NCBI GenBank assembly: GCA_025765595.1
Contig: JAIVFH010000458.1
Span: forward strand, 1-19,013
DNA length: 19,013 bases
Direction: 5' to 3'
Origin: Obelidium mucronatum
Lineage: Eukaryota; Chytridiomycota; Chytridiomycetes; Chytridiales; Chytriomycetaceae
In this document: positions 8,678-18,899 of the stretch, piece by piece
Layout: every line of letters begins with the position of its first letter
Numbering within the stretch: position 1 is the stretch's first letter
Translations under genes and position numbers: made by a program
Notes under the pieces: model-generated
Told to the model about the DNA's origin: nothing
Database searches by the model: none
Seen by the model: the letters and a program-made list of their open reading frames with translations, nothing else

Positions 8678-9982
8678 TTAAAAATCATAATTATGAGCCC
8701 CATCCTCCCTCTCTTCCCCATCTTTGACACTCTTGATGTCCGCTGCCTCACTTTCACGAACCACAACTCCAACTTTTCCATTTACGCTGTTCCCAGTCTT
8801 TTTGATGGTCTTGAATGTTTCTTCCATCCCCAAAGGCGGCAATGAACTGCCTTTTGATGTTGCAGCAATTTTAGAAAGCGATACCGAGTTATCCTTGTTG
8901 CGGTAAAGTAGGTCATTGTCCATATCAGCACAAGCCTCTTCAATGGTACCGCCAAGCGCTGCCTTTCTGTTTAAGATAGCAACCAGGCACCTTTGCAAAT
9001 TCCTGTAACGAGTGCTAAGAACGTCGGAGCCTTTCTGACCCTTAGGGATTACGCGGGTCCAGTACTGCTTATGGCGCGTATTGAGCAGCGAGAGTGGACA
9101 ATCTGGATGATATACCAATTCATACACCTGTTTTTTTTATAACTGTCACCACACAAACGATTATTTGTAAAAAGAGAAATAGATAAAAAAAACCTGAAGA
9201 CAAGAAGTGAAGTCCCCCAGTTCTGGTAGTGTAACAGAAGGAATATTATGCTGAAACCTATTGTTTCCCTTTAGCTGTTTTGGTATTTTGCCAAACGGCT
9301 GATGGTACTCGACGCGATAGCGCCCTTTCCCGATTTCCATGTTTACTAATACTAAAGGAGCTACTGCTTCAGCCGATTCAAGAGCTGGTGATTCCGGCGC
9401 AATTGCTATTGGGATGGGAGCGGCAACATCAAGAGCTATAGATTCCGCAGCAACTGCAACTAAAGCAGTGTCGCCAGTGCAAGCCGACGAAGCAGGCGGT
9501 TGCATTACATCATCGCGTTGCTGCATTTGATTGTTCAATGAAATCCACCCACCAAGAGAAAGCGAAACTTGTCCGAACTCTGAGACAAAACGCAATAGAC
9601 TCACCAACGCGTCAATGATTTCCTTTCCCATCAAATCAGAAATCGCCGTCTGCACAGCCTTTTTAGCTTCGTTTCGGATTACTTCCGCCAGGTCGACCAG
9701 CAACTCCTTTTTAAACTGGACTAAAGTTTCCGGACTAATATCAACGCTACCAGTCGTTCCGGGCATAAATTCAGCAGCACTGGCAGTGGTTGACTTTCTC
9801 GCGCCAGCATTCGCGTCCTCGGTGCTTTTGCGCTTGCGAGGATTAGCCGTGGTTGATTCCAGTAGTGGAAGCCGCGTTGCCGGCGACGGCGACTCGTGCG
9901 CTGGCGGCGCATTTGCGCTCTTGCGGGCGAGTGCTTTTAAGTAAAGATGTCGGAAGGTGGCTTCGGATAGGGATAGCAGCAT
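8678..9982 (-). CDS. Two-exon protein, possibly with a GCR1_C-like DNA-binding domain
   Basis: Exon 1 is 9982-9194 (263 codons) and exon 2 is 9127-8678, giving 412 aa. The 66-nt intron (9193-9128) has CAG|GTTTTT and ACAG|GTG boundaries and keeps phase 0. The N-terminal part is Pro/Ser/Ala-rich with a basic NPRKRKST stretch near residue 50 that could be a nuclear signal. An amphipathic segment follows (VQFKKELLVDLAEVI), then an Ala/Pro-rich linker. From about residue 245 to 310 the sequence spans the splice: TLPELGDFTSCLQ, then VYELVYHPDCPLSLLNTRH, then YWTRVIPKG and STRYRNLQRCL. The pattern of a Trp after a conserved PL-L segment and a basic end resembles the GCR1_C DNA-binding domain of fungal transcription factors and Crypton recombinases. 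No recombinase catalytic domain is visible. The gene is convergent with the ABCA gene, 155 bases apart. The gene model is better supported than the domain. Confidence 0.66.
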
Positions 9983-10288
9983 TGTTTTTTATTATTATTT
10001 GAGTTAAATATCATTGCACAGGACAGAGCCCAGAGTTTTGCAATAGTTCACATTATGGCACTGGTCGGTTGTGTTTACTGTAGTAACGCGTGCCATTGCA
10101 GTTTGCGTCTGCCACTATTATTTACATTCAAAACTGTGATGACAACACAACCAACTCATCTTTCAATGGCCAAGACCCAAAACACGCGTCGAACAGAAAT
10201 AATATTGCCAATTGGCGCAGTGTGAAGTCTATTTTCAAGTGAGTATTCATATTAGAGTTATATTTGACTTAAATTCTCAAAGTCACAA
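9983..10288. other. Intergenic gap between minus-strand gene and tRNA-Asn
   Basis: These 306 bases probably hold the promoter of the minus-strand gene (its ATG is at 9982, next to an A/T-rich run) and the 5' flank of the tRNA. A 56-codon ORF runs from 10055 to 10225 on the plus strand, but nothing else supports it. No repeat or motif stands out. Confidence 0.5.
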
Positions 10289-10362
10289 GCTCGGTTGGCT
10301 CAGCTGGCAGTAGCGTGGGGCTGTTAACCTCAAGGTCACTGGTTCGATCCCAGTATCGAGCG
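10289..10362 (+). tRNA. tRNA-Asn (anticodon GTT), intronless
   Basis: The cloverleaf closes by eye. The 7-bp acceptor pairs GCTCGGT with ATCGAGC (one G-T). The anticodon stem TGGGG/CCTCA holds the loop CTGTTAA, with GTT at positions 34-36, reading AAC/AAU. The T arm ACTGG-TTCGATC-CCAGT is perfect. The D stem has only three good pairs (GCT/AGC) and a C-T mismatch. The discriminator is G at 10362 and CCA is not encoded. The loop context CTGTTAACC is typical of eukaryotic tRNA-Asn. A short T run follows (10367-10369) as a weak Pol III terminator. Confidence 0.95.
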
Positions 10363-10414
10363 CACTTTTAGTTGTATGGTGCGATTATGTTGTAGGGTTT
10401 TTCTTGTAGTCTTA

Positions 10415-10434
10415 TTGGTTGCGTTTGGTTGCGT
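10415..10434 (+). repeat. Perfect tandem duplication of a 10-mer upstream of the Munc13-like gene
   Basis: TTGGTTGCGT occurs twice back to back, about 80 bases upstream of ATG 10516 and 50 bases after the tRNA. It may be a regulatory motif pair or a chance slippage product. Confidence 0.6.
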
Positions 10435-10515
10435 TCAACCATTGCAAATGATGCCCAAATCTCGGGGTCTCAATACCCACTAGTTTAAACTCGCTCTGGA
10501 AAGGACCCTATTGTT

Positions 10516-13500
10516 ATGTTCATTATTGATGAGCATATTTTTATGATGGGTGATATTTATTGGTTTCTGAGAAAAGTTGAGAGCATCAAGCCAGCCATGA
10601 GCCGCCCATTGAGGCCACACTGCCTGACAAATGACGCAAAAAACTTGATGTTTCTGATAAAGCATCAAAGACCTCCTGGTTGTGAGCATGTCGAAGCTTT
10701 TGTCGAGTCGACAACAGGAACAGTCCTTCCTTCACTCGATCGCAAATCGACGTTGGTCACCCTGTGCATTCGAAAGGCAGAGCAGCTGAGAGCAAAGGAT
10801 CGTAATGGTTCCAGCAATCCATATGTGACTGTCACCGACCGAAGTGATCCCAACAACCACTTGACCTTTGAAAGCGACTCTATTGAGCGATCCGTGGATC
10901 CAACTTGGAACTTCAATATATCTATGTGAGCAGCTTAATATACTTTGCTCCTATAAGGCTGTAACTAACCTGCCGGTAGTGTAATTTGCGAGAAGTCTGA
11001 CATTGTGATATCTATTTGGAGCAAGCGATCAGCAGGGACTGAAGCATTTCCAGACACATACAAGCTTGGAAAGTCAAAAGATTCTGATTCATTTTTGGGT
11101 CAAATTGTGTTGTTGGGAGACGATCTCATGGGAATGTTTGAAAGTCAAGTTGTTGTTGAGAACTGGTATCTACTGGAGAAACGATCAAACAAGTCGAGTG
11201 TATCCGGAAGAGTCTTGATCGAATTCAAAGATGTGTGTCGATCCGGGCCTGCGGAGACAATAGTCGAGGACGTACTGCAATTCTCTCCATCAGAAGTGAT
11301 TCTCGCGTTCGACGATACACTTCGAGCGTTTCTAGGCTCCCATTCTCAAGCATCGCGCGAAAAATCAATCAGCAATTTGGAGCAATTATCTAAATACTGG
11401 GCAATTCATACGGCTGGCGTGGAGTTATACGCTTCTGGCGGTTTTGAACAACTCAATGTCATCATGACAGAGGCACGTGAATTTTCTATCGCCAGCGATG
11501 CATCAAAGGTACATCAAGCTTGGCGCGATAAAAATGTTTGACTATTTCAAGCAGAAGTTCCAAACCTTGGGTCTCAGCATATACCATTCAACTCGACGGT
11601 TCATATCAAGAACTCTTCAGCAGCCAGTGGATCATTATGGAGCCACAACATTGAATTCCTTGGTTCAAATAGTACAAACTTTGGAATCTTTCATTGAAAA
11701 CCCGCTACTCCTTCCACATTTTGGTGGAGCATCTGGCCATAACCTCATTGAAGATTGCATCTCAAAAGCAATAGCCGAACGGTGCTGCAATACCATTGAA
11801 TCCAGTAAAACTGTTCTGGATTTGATCGCGAATATTGTGGAAGAACTAAAGGCTTTTGAGAATTGTCAAAGGTAAAGTACTCCACCGTTTTAAAAATCAA
11901 TGTAACCTTCAAATGTTCAGCTTCAATATTCCGTTGTTAATATCCAATATCTACGTTGGACATATTTTTGGCGTTCTCAGCTGTTTGGAATCGGTTTCGT
12001 TAGATGAAGTCTTCAAGGTCTACAAAGAAACAAAGAGATTGGCGAGCATTTGTTACCGTATTCATCCTTCTCTTTTAGAAAAATTAAATTTAGTTGAGCT
12101 GTTCAGACCATACGTTGAAGAGTTTTTACGGCTTTCAGGTGAGTTGAAAAATATTCTTAACAAACTCAAAAATGTATAAATTCCGTGTAGAAACAAATAT
12201 CAAGCAGTGGGTTCAAAGGTCTATCGACTTAGATGATGTAAGGCGGTGCGTGCTGAAGTTTGGGATGTGATTGGCTGACTTTCAACAGTTTGCACTGCAA
12301 TCAACAGGCCATTCGTCTTCTGTTATTGATATCTTCACATCTTTCCAGCAACAAATTGACTTCATTATTGATTTGAGTTGGCCATCAGAAATCGACACGC
12401 GGATATTTATTGGGAAGATGTTGGAGGTGATTTGACTTCAACTTGACTGACATTGGTTGCTACGACTGAAACTACTTTTTTCAAACAATCTCAGAATATA
12501 ACTGCTGGAATAGAAGAGTATATCGATTTGACGAAGGAAAGCATTGAGAATGATCTCAAGAACCATCTTCCAAGATCGTTCTCAACAAGTAGCGCATCTT
12601 CCCAGACTCAATCGCCACCAGGATCACCGTCTCAACTCAAATTCAAGCTCAAAGTTCGCAAAGAAGGACCGCCTGTTGATCCCACAGAGCGCCGCATCTC
12701 CCCTGTGTCTTGCGTCAAGTTATCCAATATAGAGGCCGTTGTTGCCAGATTTGACAGCCTATTAGATTCAATTCCAGCATCATTCAAGGACTCCTTGCAT
12801 ACAAGAAATGGTAGAATTCCTTCAGTTGATGAAGCAATCTCTCCAAATCCAGGACCTTGTACAACCGGAATACTGACGGTGTTGCGAGCCGATAACTTGC
12901 ATCCTGTTAAACCGTACGCGTCGAAACTGACAATTCAAGTTTGCTCTTTGGCTAGTGGAAAATGTCTGGGACGCACCGGCAGGTTTCATCAGAAGCAACG
13001 ACTATCTTTTGGCAACTCGAACTCGTCGGCGATTCCTATTGTTGTAAAGGATTCGGATCTTGCGAATGGTCTGCAGTTGCAGCTCATACTCCATCTTCCT
13101 TCTACGGCGGGAGAATCTGACGATTTGAATACTCTAATTTTTGGGGGTGGCAGCGGAGATAACATCGGCAGAGACTCTATAGTCATGAAAGCAACATTCG
13201 CACTCAACTCAATTGTTGCGGATGCTATAAATAGTGGGGATGATGGAGTGACCTTCGATGTGCCTGTTGGGGGTTTTACTGTCACACTGCAACTTGTAAT
13301 CAAACAGGGGCTTGTTTCGGAAATTTTGAGAAGTAGATTGGTTTATGTTGTAGATTTGGCGCTTCATGACTCTGTTAACTTCATAGTCGACAAGGTACTG
13401 CTTTAGTCTGTTGGCAGATACAAAACTCATCATTCTCAAAAAAAAAAAAACATTCAGCTTTGCGTTGACCTGCGCCAGCGGCTAAGAGATGCTTCAGCTG

Positions 13501-14102
13501 GATACAAGCAAAGCGTGATTATTGCAAACAATATTGCAACGCTTTTCGCGTCAAAGGACACAATCGCGAACCTCCAGTCGCCTCTTTCGTCCAAACAAAA
13601 ACCAACCACAAGGTCCGTAGATAGTAAGCTGTCTCCTTTGCTCTACTTTATTGATGGAAATCTGGCGGTCATTGCCGAGACAATTTATTCTGCACCACTT
13701 GCAAATCAAGTTGTTCGGGGAATATGGACACATTTCATTGATGTTGCCGAAGGCTTGATTGTGCCGAATCTAGGGGATAATAATGGTCTTTTCGACCGGC
13801 GGAAGGCCTGGGAAGCTGGGCGCGTTGCATTTCTAGCACATACTGTTGGAATTGTGAAGGATTTCTTGCATGCAGATGGGAAAGGACTTCCTTTGGAGCA
13901 AATGGAAATTGAATCGTGGGGACAATTGGAGCTTATATTCAGATTCTATTCAACGGAAATACGAGAGCTTTATGTGCGGCATATTAACGAGATGAGCGAC
14001 TTTTCTGATTGGAGCGATGCGTGGTTGTTGAAGCTGTTGAAACTCAAGCTCGGATACCGTGAATATGTCGTTGAAGCTATGAGGCGTAAAGTGATCAAAT
14101 AA
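10516..14102 (+). CDS. Munc13/Ync13-like protein: C2, MHD1-like, C2-like, MHD2-like
   Basis: The eight exons are 10516-10925, 10980-11508, 11555-11871, 11921-12138, 12191-12237, 12289-12426, 12495-13394 and 13458-14102, giving 1067 aa. The family primes or tethers vesicles at the plasma membrane through a rod-like MUN region that acts on SNAREs. C2-A spans about residues 79-205 (LVTLCIRKAEQL, then DRNGSSNPYVTV, then DPTWNFNISI across a splice). A helical MUN/MHD1-like region follows to about 600; its most telling stretch is HSSSVIDIFTSFQQQIDFI in exon 6. A Ser/Pro-rich linker leads to a second, diverged C2 (about 676-828). The C-terminal helices (LLYFIDGNLAVIAETIY, then KDFLHADGKGLPLEQ) match the MHD2 of fungal Ync13-type proteins. 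Calcium ligands are poor in both C2 domains. A stop at 10486 lies upstream in frame, so the N-terminus is short unless a further 5' exon was missed. Exon 5 (47 nt) and the third intron-exon steps are the least certain parts. Confidence 0.86.
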
Positions 14103-14109
14103 AAATAAA
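14098..14109 (+). promoter_or_regulatory. Two AATAAA poly(A) signals, one overlapping the stop codon
   Basis: AATAAA occurs at 14098-14103, spanning the TAA stop (14100-14102) of the Munc13-like gene, and again at 14104-14109. The 3' UTR is therefore probably very short. Confidence 0.5.
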
Positions 14110-14245
14110 GAAGCAAGGCACTAAAAATTAAGATAATTGCCCTAAAGGTTCGAATGTTCGACACAAATTCTGAAATTGATTTTGTTGTATTATTAAGCCT
14201 TCGTCACTCTAGGTAAACTGATCATGGATGCAGCTTTTCATCGAA

Positions 14246-14282
14246 GTTAAGACTCTAATCTTAACATGGCCTGCATGGCCTG
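14246..14282 (+). repeat. Short hairpin abutting a 9-mer tandem repeat upstream of the P4-ATPase gene
   Basis: GTTAAGA (14246-14252) and TCTTAAC (14259-14265) form a perfect 7-bp inverted repeat with a 6-base loop. It is followed directly by two copies of CATGGCCTG (14265-14273 and 14274-14282). The cluster ends 50 bases before ATG 14333, so it lies in the promoter or leader. It could be a protein-binding site; function is unknown. Confidence 0.55.
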
Positions 14283-14332
14283 AATTGTCAGGTACAACAC
14301 TCAGAACTGTAGTTTGGCTGTGATTGTACTCC

Positions 14333-17300
14333 ATGTCAGAGCACCATCCTCACTGGCCAATCGATACCTCTGATACCTCAAGTCTAGTTACTACAACGAA
14401 GGTATTTGTCCATTTTCAATCTCCTTCACAATTTGTAAACATTCGAAAAAGAAACCTCGTCTGCCTCCTATCAGCCCAACCATCGCTTACCCGCCGCCTG
14501 CCGCCAAAGCCCCCTCATTCTCTTCGCCAATCAGATCATCGCTTGCATCTTCGTCTCAAAAGTCTGAATTCCCGCCTGGCTCCTCGTACTCTCGTTTGAC
14601 AAATTCAACTCCGAAACCAGCCTTAAGAATGGAACAGCCAGCTCAGGAACGGAACGAAAAGAAGAAGATAAAGTTCCAAATGCCCAAGGGCTTCAGAAGG
14701 AACGAGGACGAAGATGTGGCCTGGGAGGTCTTTACTCCTCTGCCTCCGGCACAGATAAAGAAGGGACACAACTACATCAGGACTACAAAGTACACCATTA
14801 TAACATTCATTCCTCTCTTTTTGTATGGGCAGGTGCAGAATTGTTGTTTGGACTTGTTTACGTTTGGCATTCATTTGCATTACTAACCCCTTGTATAAAC
14901 AAATACATACTAGTTCCGACGCTTTTACAACATTTATTTCCTCCTGGGTGCTCTATCAGTTCTCTATGGAAGTGCAGCGCTCTCTCCATTCTCTCAAATA
15001 TCTCCACTGCTTACGGTTCTCTTCTTTGCTGCATTGAAGGATATCATTGAAGATTACGCACGGTACCGAAGCGATTGTGAAGCCAACGGGCAGATAAAAA
15101 CTATCGTCCGAGAAGGTGTGGTAATGCAAATTAAAGCTCAAGATCTCATGAAGGGAGACTTGATCAAGGTCGTTAAAAATGAGAAGCTCTCTGTTGACGC
15201 TATTATTATCTCTTGTGCGCACGAAGATGGTACTTGCTTCATTGAAACTGCCGAGTTGGATGGGTTAGTTCATGATTCAACGTGTTATGAAATCAGCCAG
15301 CCACTGATTTTGTTTTCAGAGAAACGAATTTAAAACGACGTGCCGCCATCTCTGCTCTTACTCATTACAATACTTTGGAAGACGTGATTAGAATCAATCT
15401 CCATATTCAGTGTGAACAGCCAAATGAGAATTTGCTCTCATTTGAAGGCCGTGGGAAATACACGGTCAGTGCCGGGCGAGCCCGTGCAGATCGCCGTCGC
15501 TCCTTCTTTGAGCCAGAGAAGCACACGGATCAATCTCGGCGAGAAGGCCAGATTGTGGATGGACCTGGGGTTGTTCCATTGTCCTTGACACATCTCCTTC
15601 TTCGTGGCAGTGTCCTTAGAAACACGGAATATGCTTGGGCGAGTGTTGTGTATACGGGTTCTGACACCAAAATTATCATGAACATGAAAAAACCGCCTCA
15701 AAAAGAATCTCGGTTGATGCGTTATCTGAATTGGTTTGTCATGGGTGTGTTTGTCTACAATGCCGTGTTGCTCTTTGGCTCGACTGTTTTAGAGCATCAA
15801 GATTACAAAACTGTGATTGGATCAAACACGCGTTGGTACCTGTATGGCGGAAACACTGACTCATTGGTAATTGGCTATTGACTGACACAGGCTGGCTTGG
15901 TCTAACCCATATTCGCCCCAGACAACAAACTTTCTTGGGGCCCTCTTTTCTTACTTTGGAATGTATACCTATGTAATTCCAATCTCTCTGTTCATTATGG
16001 TTGAAATGGACCGCCTGATGCAAGGCATGTTCATGATGTGGGATAATAAGATGGCCTCATTGCGTCAACCTTCGGCCAGCGCCCCGCCTGACGAGCAACC
16101 TGAAATTGTCCACATGAAAGCCAACAACACCAACCTCAATGAAGATCTCGCTACAATCGAATACGTTTTTTCAGATAAAACGGGTACCCTGACTAGAAAT
16201 GAAATGGTTTTGGCAAAGTGGTACGTAGACGGCCATATCTTTGATGATATGGAACGGCCAGGCTGTTTTGGAGATGCGTTGAGGGTAAGCTGTTTTTGTA
16301 GCTACAATGACCAAATTCTTAAAAAAAAAAACCTTTCTTATGTTTTAGGCTCCAAACACGTCAAGCAAACTGAGAAAACAGATGGACCTCTTCGCTCGGG
16401 TTATGGTTCTTTGTCACGGAGTCATCCCTTCCTTCAACGAAATCTCACAAAAAATGGTTTACGAATCACAATCACCCGATGAAACCGCACTTGTTGAAGC
16501 GATTGCTCGAAGCAAATTTTTTCTCACAAACAGATCCAAATCTACGGTTACATTCACAACTCCGGATCTCCAAACAGGGGTGGCCACACCGCAAGTGTTC
16601 GAAGTCTTGCACACACTGGAGTTCAATAGTGACAGAAAGCGAATGTCCGTGCTCGTAAAAGACCCAGAAACAGGAAAATATCACCTGTACTGTAAAGGAG
16701 CTGATAACATTATCATGGAACGATTGAGTCTGGATCCAGCCGCCAATTCCCCAGCAACTATTGAGGCAGCCGTGGAGGCCTTGCATGGTTTTAGTGTCAC
16801 AGGATTGCGTACCCTTTGCATTTCATACCGAGAAGTATCAGAGGACCTGTACCACACATTCAAAGATGCATTTGAAGCCGCTGAAACCGCACTTGTGGAC
16901 CGTGACTTGAAAATGGCTGCTGCTTGTGAAAAAGTAGAGCACGATCTGACTCTCTTGGGATGCACGGCTATTGAAGACCGCTTGCAGGATGAAGTTCCGG
17001 AAACGATCGCCTTCTTGTTAAAGTGTGGAATTAAGGTCTGGCTTTTGACGGGTGACAAGCAGGAAACGGCAATTAATATTGGTCAGAGTTCCAAATTGAT
17101 TCAACCGGGAATGACTGTGTTCAAGTTGAACTCAAAAACTGTCCCAGAATGTGGAGTCATGTTGGATGATTTGCAGCGACAGATGGATGAAAACAAGGAC
17201 AAGGAGGACCAAGGTTTTACTCTGGTTGTAGATGGTCTTTCTTTGGGACATGTTTTTGCCGGAAACCATGAGAAGAAGATGGTCGCAGTGGGAATTAGAT

Positions 17301-18505
17301 GCCGTTCTGTTATTTGTTGTCGAGTAACACCGCTTCAGAAATCAATGGTGGTAAATATGGTGAAGTTGGGATTGAACAAAATGACTTTGGCGATTGGTGA
17401 TGGAGCCAACGATGTACCTATGATCATGTCGGCTCATGTCGGTGTCGGTATTATTGGACGTGAAGGAACTCAAGCAGTTCGATCATCGGACTTTTCTTTT
17501 GCTGAATTCCGATTTCTTAAACGGCTGCTTGTTGTTCACGGGAGGAACAGTTATCAACGGTTGTCATCACTCATGCTTTACAACTTTTACAAGAATATTG
17601 CGTTTATTACTCCACAGTTCTTGTTTGGATTCTACAGCGTTTGGTGTGGGCAGGTTTGTCTTTCCTCTTGATTCTAAAATTACACCCAGCAGATCTAACT
17701 TAAACACAATAGGTTATTTATGAAGAATTTTTCATGACGTGGTTTAACTTGTTCTACTCCTCCGTTCCACCATTGCTTTTGGGAGTTTTCGAGCAAGACG
17801 TGTCGGATGAGATAGCCGAGAAAATTCCACAACTGTACTACCAATGCAGAGATGGGTTGTACTGGAACTGGACGTTGTTTATTGGGGTCTTGCTTGATTC
17901 TGTTTGGCATTCGCTAGGTAATACTCTTTTTCTCTGTTGGATGGGGGTTGCTAACCTGCAAGTCATTATCAAGTTGTATTTTACAGCGTATATTTGATGT
18001 TGGGCGATGGTGATATCGGTGGGCCAGGCGGTCGATGCATTGGTTACTGGATGATGACATTCATCTTTTCCAACGTTATTATGGCTGTCGTGTTTGCCAA
18101 ACTTGCTATTGTTACGCATCGATGGGTGTGGGTAACTTGGCTGATGATTATTCTCAGTGTGATTGTCTTTGTTCTTGGGGCAATCATTATTGAGAGCATA
18201 TCTTTCGGAAGTGTCAAGGGGACGTACGCAGACTCTTATTCCATCCCAATCTTTTGGATTTCATTGCCGGTAATCGTCGCAATTTGTGTAGTTCCATCTG
18301 TGGCCGTCATGTTGTAAGTTGTTTCTCCTCTGAAGTATCTTGAAAGTTGAAAGTAAACTGTTGTCTTAGTGTCAGGCGGACGATCTGGCCGACGGATGCG
18401 GACGTTGTTGTGGAGCACGCGAAGCAAAGCGCGGCTGGAAGAACCGGCGCCGAAGAAGCAGCCGTTGAAATGGTGCAAATCGAGCCGCCGCTTCTTCAAG
18501 CTTGA
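14333..18505 (+). CDS. P4-type ATPase (phospholipid flippase)
   Basis: The nine exons are 14333-14401, 14452-14832, 14914-15263, 15320-15866, 15922-16284, 16349-17653, 17713-17917, 17974-18313 and 18370-18505, giving 1231 aa. P4-ATPases use ATP to move phospholipids to the cytosolic leaflet of plasma membrane, Golgi or endosomes, usually with a CDC50 partner, which is not seen here. The Ser/Pro-rich N-terminus leads to IRTTKYTIITFIPLFLYGQ and, after an intron, FRRFYNIYFLLGAL (TM1). The actuator motif DGET (266-269) is split by an intron. TM4 carries PISL (469-472), the P4 signature in place of the PEGL of cation pumps. The phosphorylation site is DKTGTLT (534-540, D534). Nucleotide-domain KGAD is at 686-689, TGDKQETA starts at 804 and the hinge GDGAND is at 920-925. 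TM5-10 fill exons 6-8. The short C-tail is acidic. All catalytic residues are present, so it is likely active. The clade (Drs2, Dnf or Neo1) was not decided. The exon 1/2 junction is the least certain. Confidence 0.95.
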
Positions 18506-18529
18506 GAAACTTTCTTATAAAGACTTAGA

Positions 18530-18539
18530 AATAAATAAA
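18530..18539 (+). promoter_or_regulatory. Overlapping AATAAA poly(A) signals for the P4-ATPase gene
   Basis: AATAAA occurs at 18530-18535 and 18534-18539, 25 bases after the TGA stop (18503-18505) and only 20 bases before the next ATG at 18559. The downstream reading frame therefore starts inside the 3' flank of the flippase gene. Confidence 0.5.
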
Positions 18540-18558
18540 AACGTAAACGCTTGCAACC

Positions 18559-18794
18559 ATGGAATCATTCCGCTCTGCTGGAAACGCGTACCATCTGCAG
18601 CGGCAGTTTACGAAGCAGTCGAATGCTACTCGAAGGGACTCGAGGCTGATCCGTCGAATCATCTGCTGCTTGGAAGCAGGAGCGCGAGAATACTGGCAAG
18701 ACTAAAAGAAAGAATTGTTGCTGTCGCAGTGAGGATGGACAGTTGGGATATAATCAGTGAACCTTGCAGCGTTGTCGTGTTGAAACTGATTTGA
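18559..18794 (+). pseudogene. Frameshifted, truncated TPR (Sti1/HOP-like N-terminus) remnant
   Basis: ATG 18559 opens MESFRSAGNAYHLQRQF, the first helix of a tetratricopeptide repeat as found at the start of Sti1/HOP-type co-chaperones, which bind the C-terminal EEVD tail of HSP70/HSP90. The second helix continues one frame over (YEAVECYSKGLEADPSNHLL) and runs to TGA 18792-18794. The break lies near 18601-18620; taken in the first frame alone the product is 48 aa. After about one and a third repeats the similarity fades, whereas an intact Sti1 is several hundred residues. No splice sites bridge the break. AATAAA (18794-18799) overlaps the stop. It could be a gene fragment left by duplication, or a sequencing error could hide a small TPR gene. 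A Sti1 fragment is an inference from the motif only. Confidence 0.5.
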
Positions 18795-18899
18795 ATAAAT
18801 CCATTTTATTATTCGCCTCTGTTCAGGAGGACGTTTTTCCGTGGTTGTCGGGTTTTCAAAATCAAAACAAACTTCTCTCAAACAAACAAAAATTCGGGA

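Noticed and set aside
9339..9944. Plus-strand ORFs 9339-9530 and 9531-9944
   Set aside because: Antisense shadows of the minus-strand exon 1 of the GCR1_C-like gene, which has a proper intron and a longer combined frame.
10055..10225. 56-codon plus-strand ORF upstream of tRNA-Asn
   Set aside because: No motif, no convincing leader or poly(A) signal, and Cys/Leu-rich then Thr-rich composition. It is within chance expectation.
15867..15890. Short 24-base intron in the P4-ATPase ending at ACACAG 15890
   Set aside because: It is too short and its frame stops after four codons. The acceptor at 15921 gives a 55-nt intron and restores the TM3-TM4 segment.
2131..18505. Functional cluster of lipid-transport and vesicle genes (ABCA, Munc13-like, P4-ATPase)
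   Set aside because: The theme is shared, but a tRNA and an opposite-strand gene intervene and eukaryotic adjacency is weak evidence. Conserved synteny in relatives would be needed.
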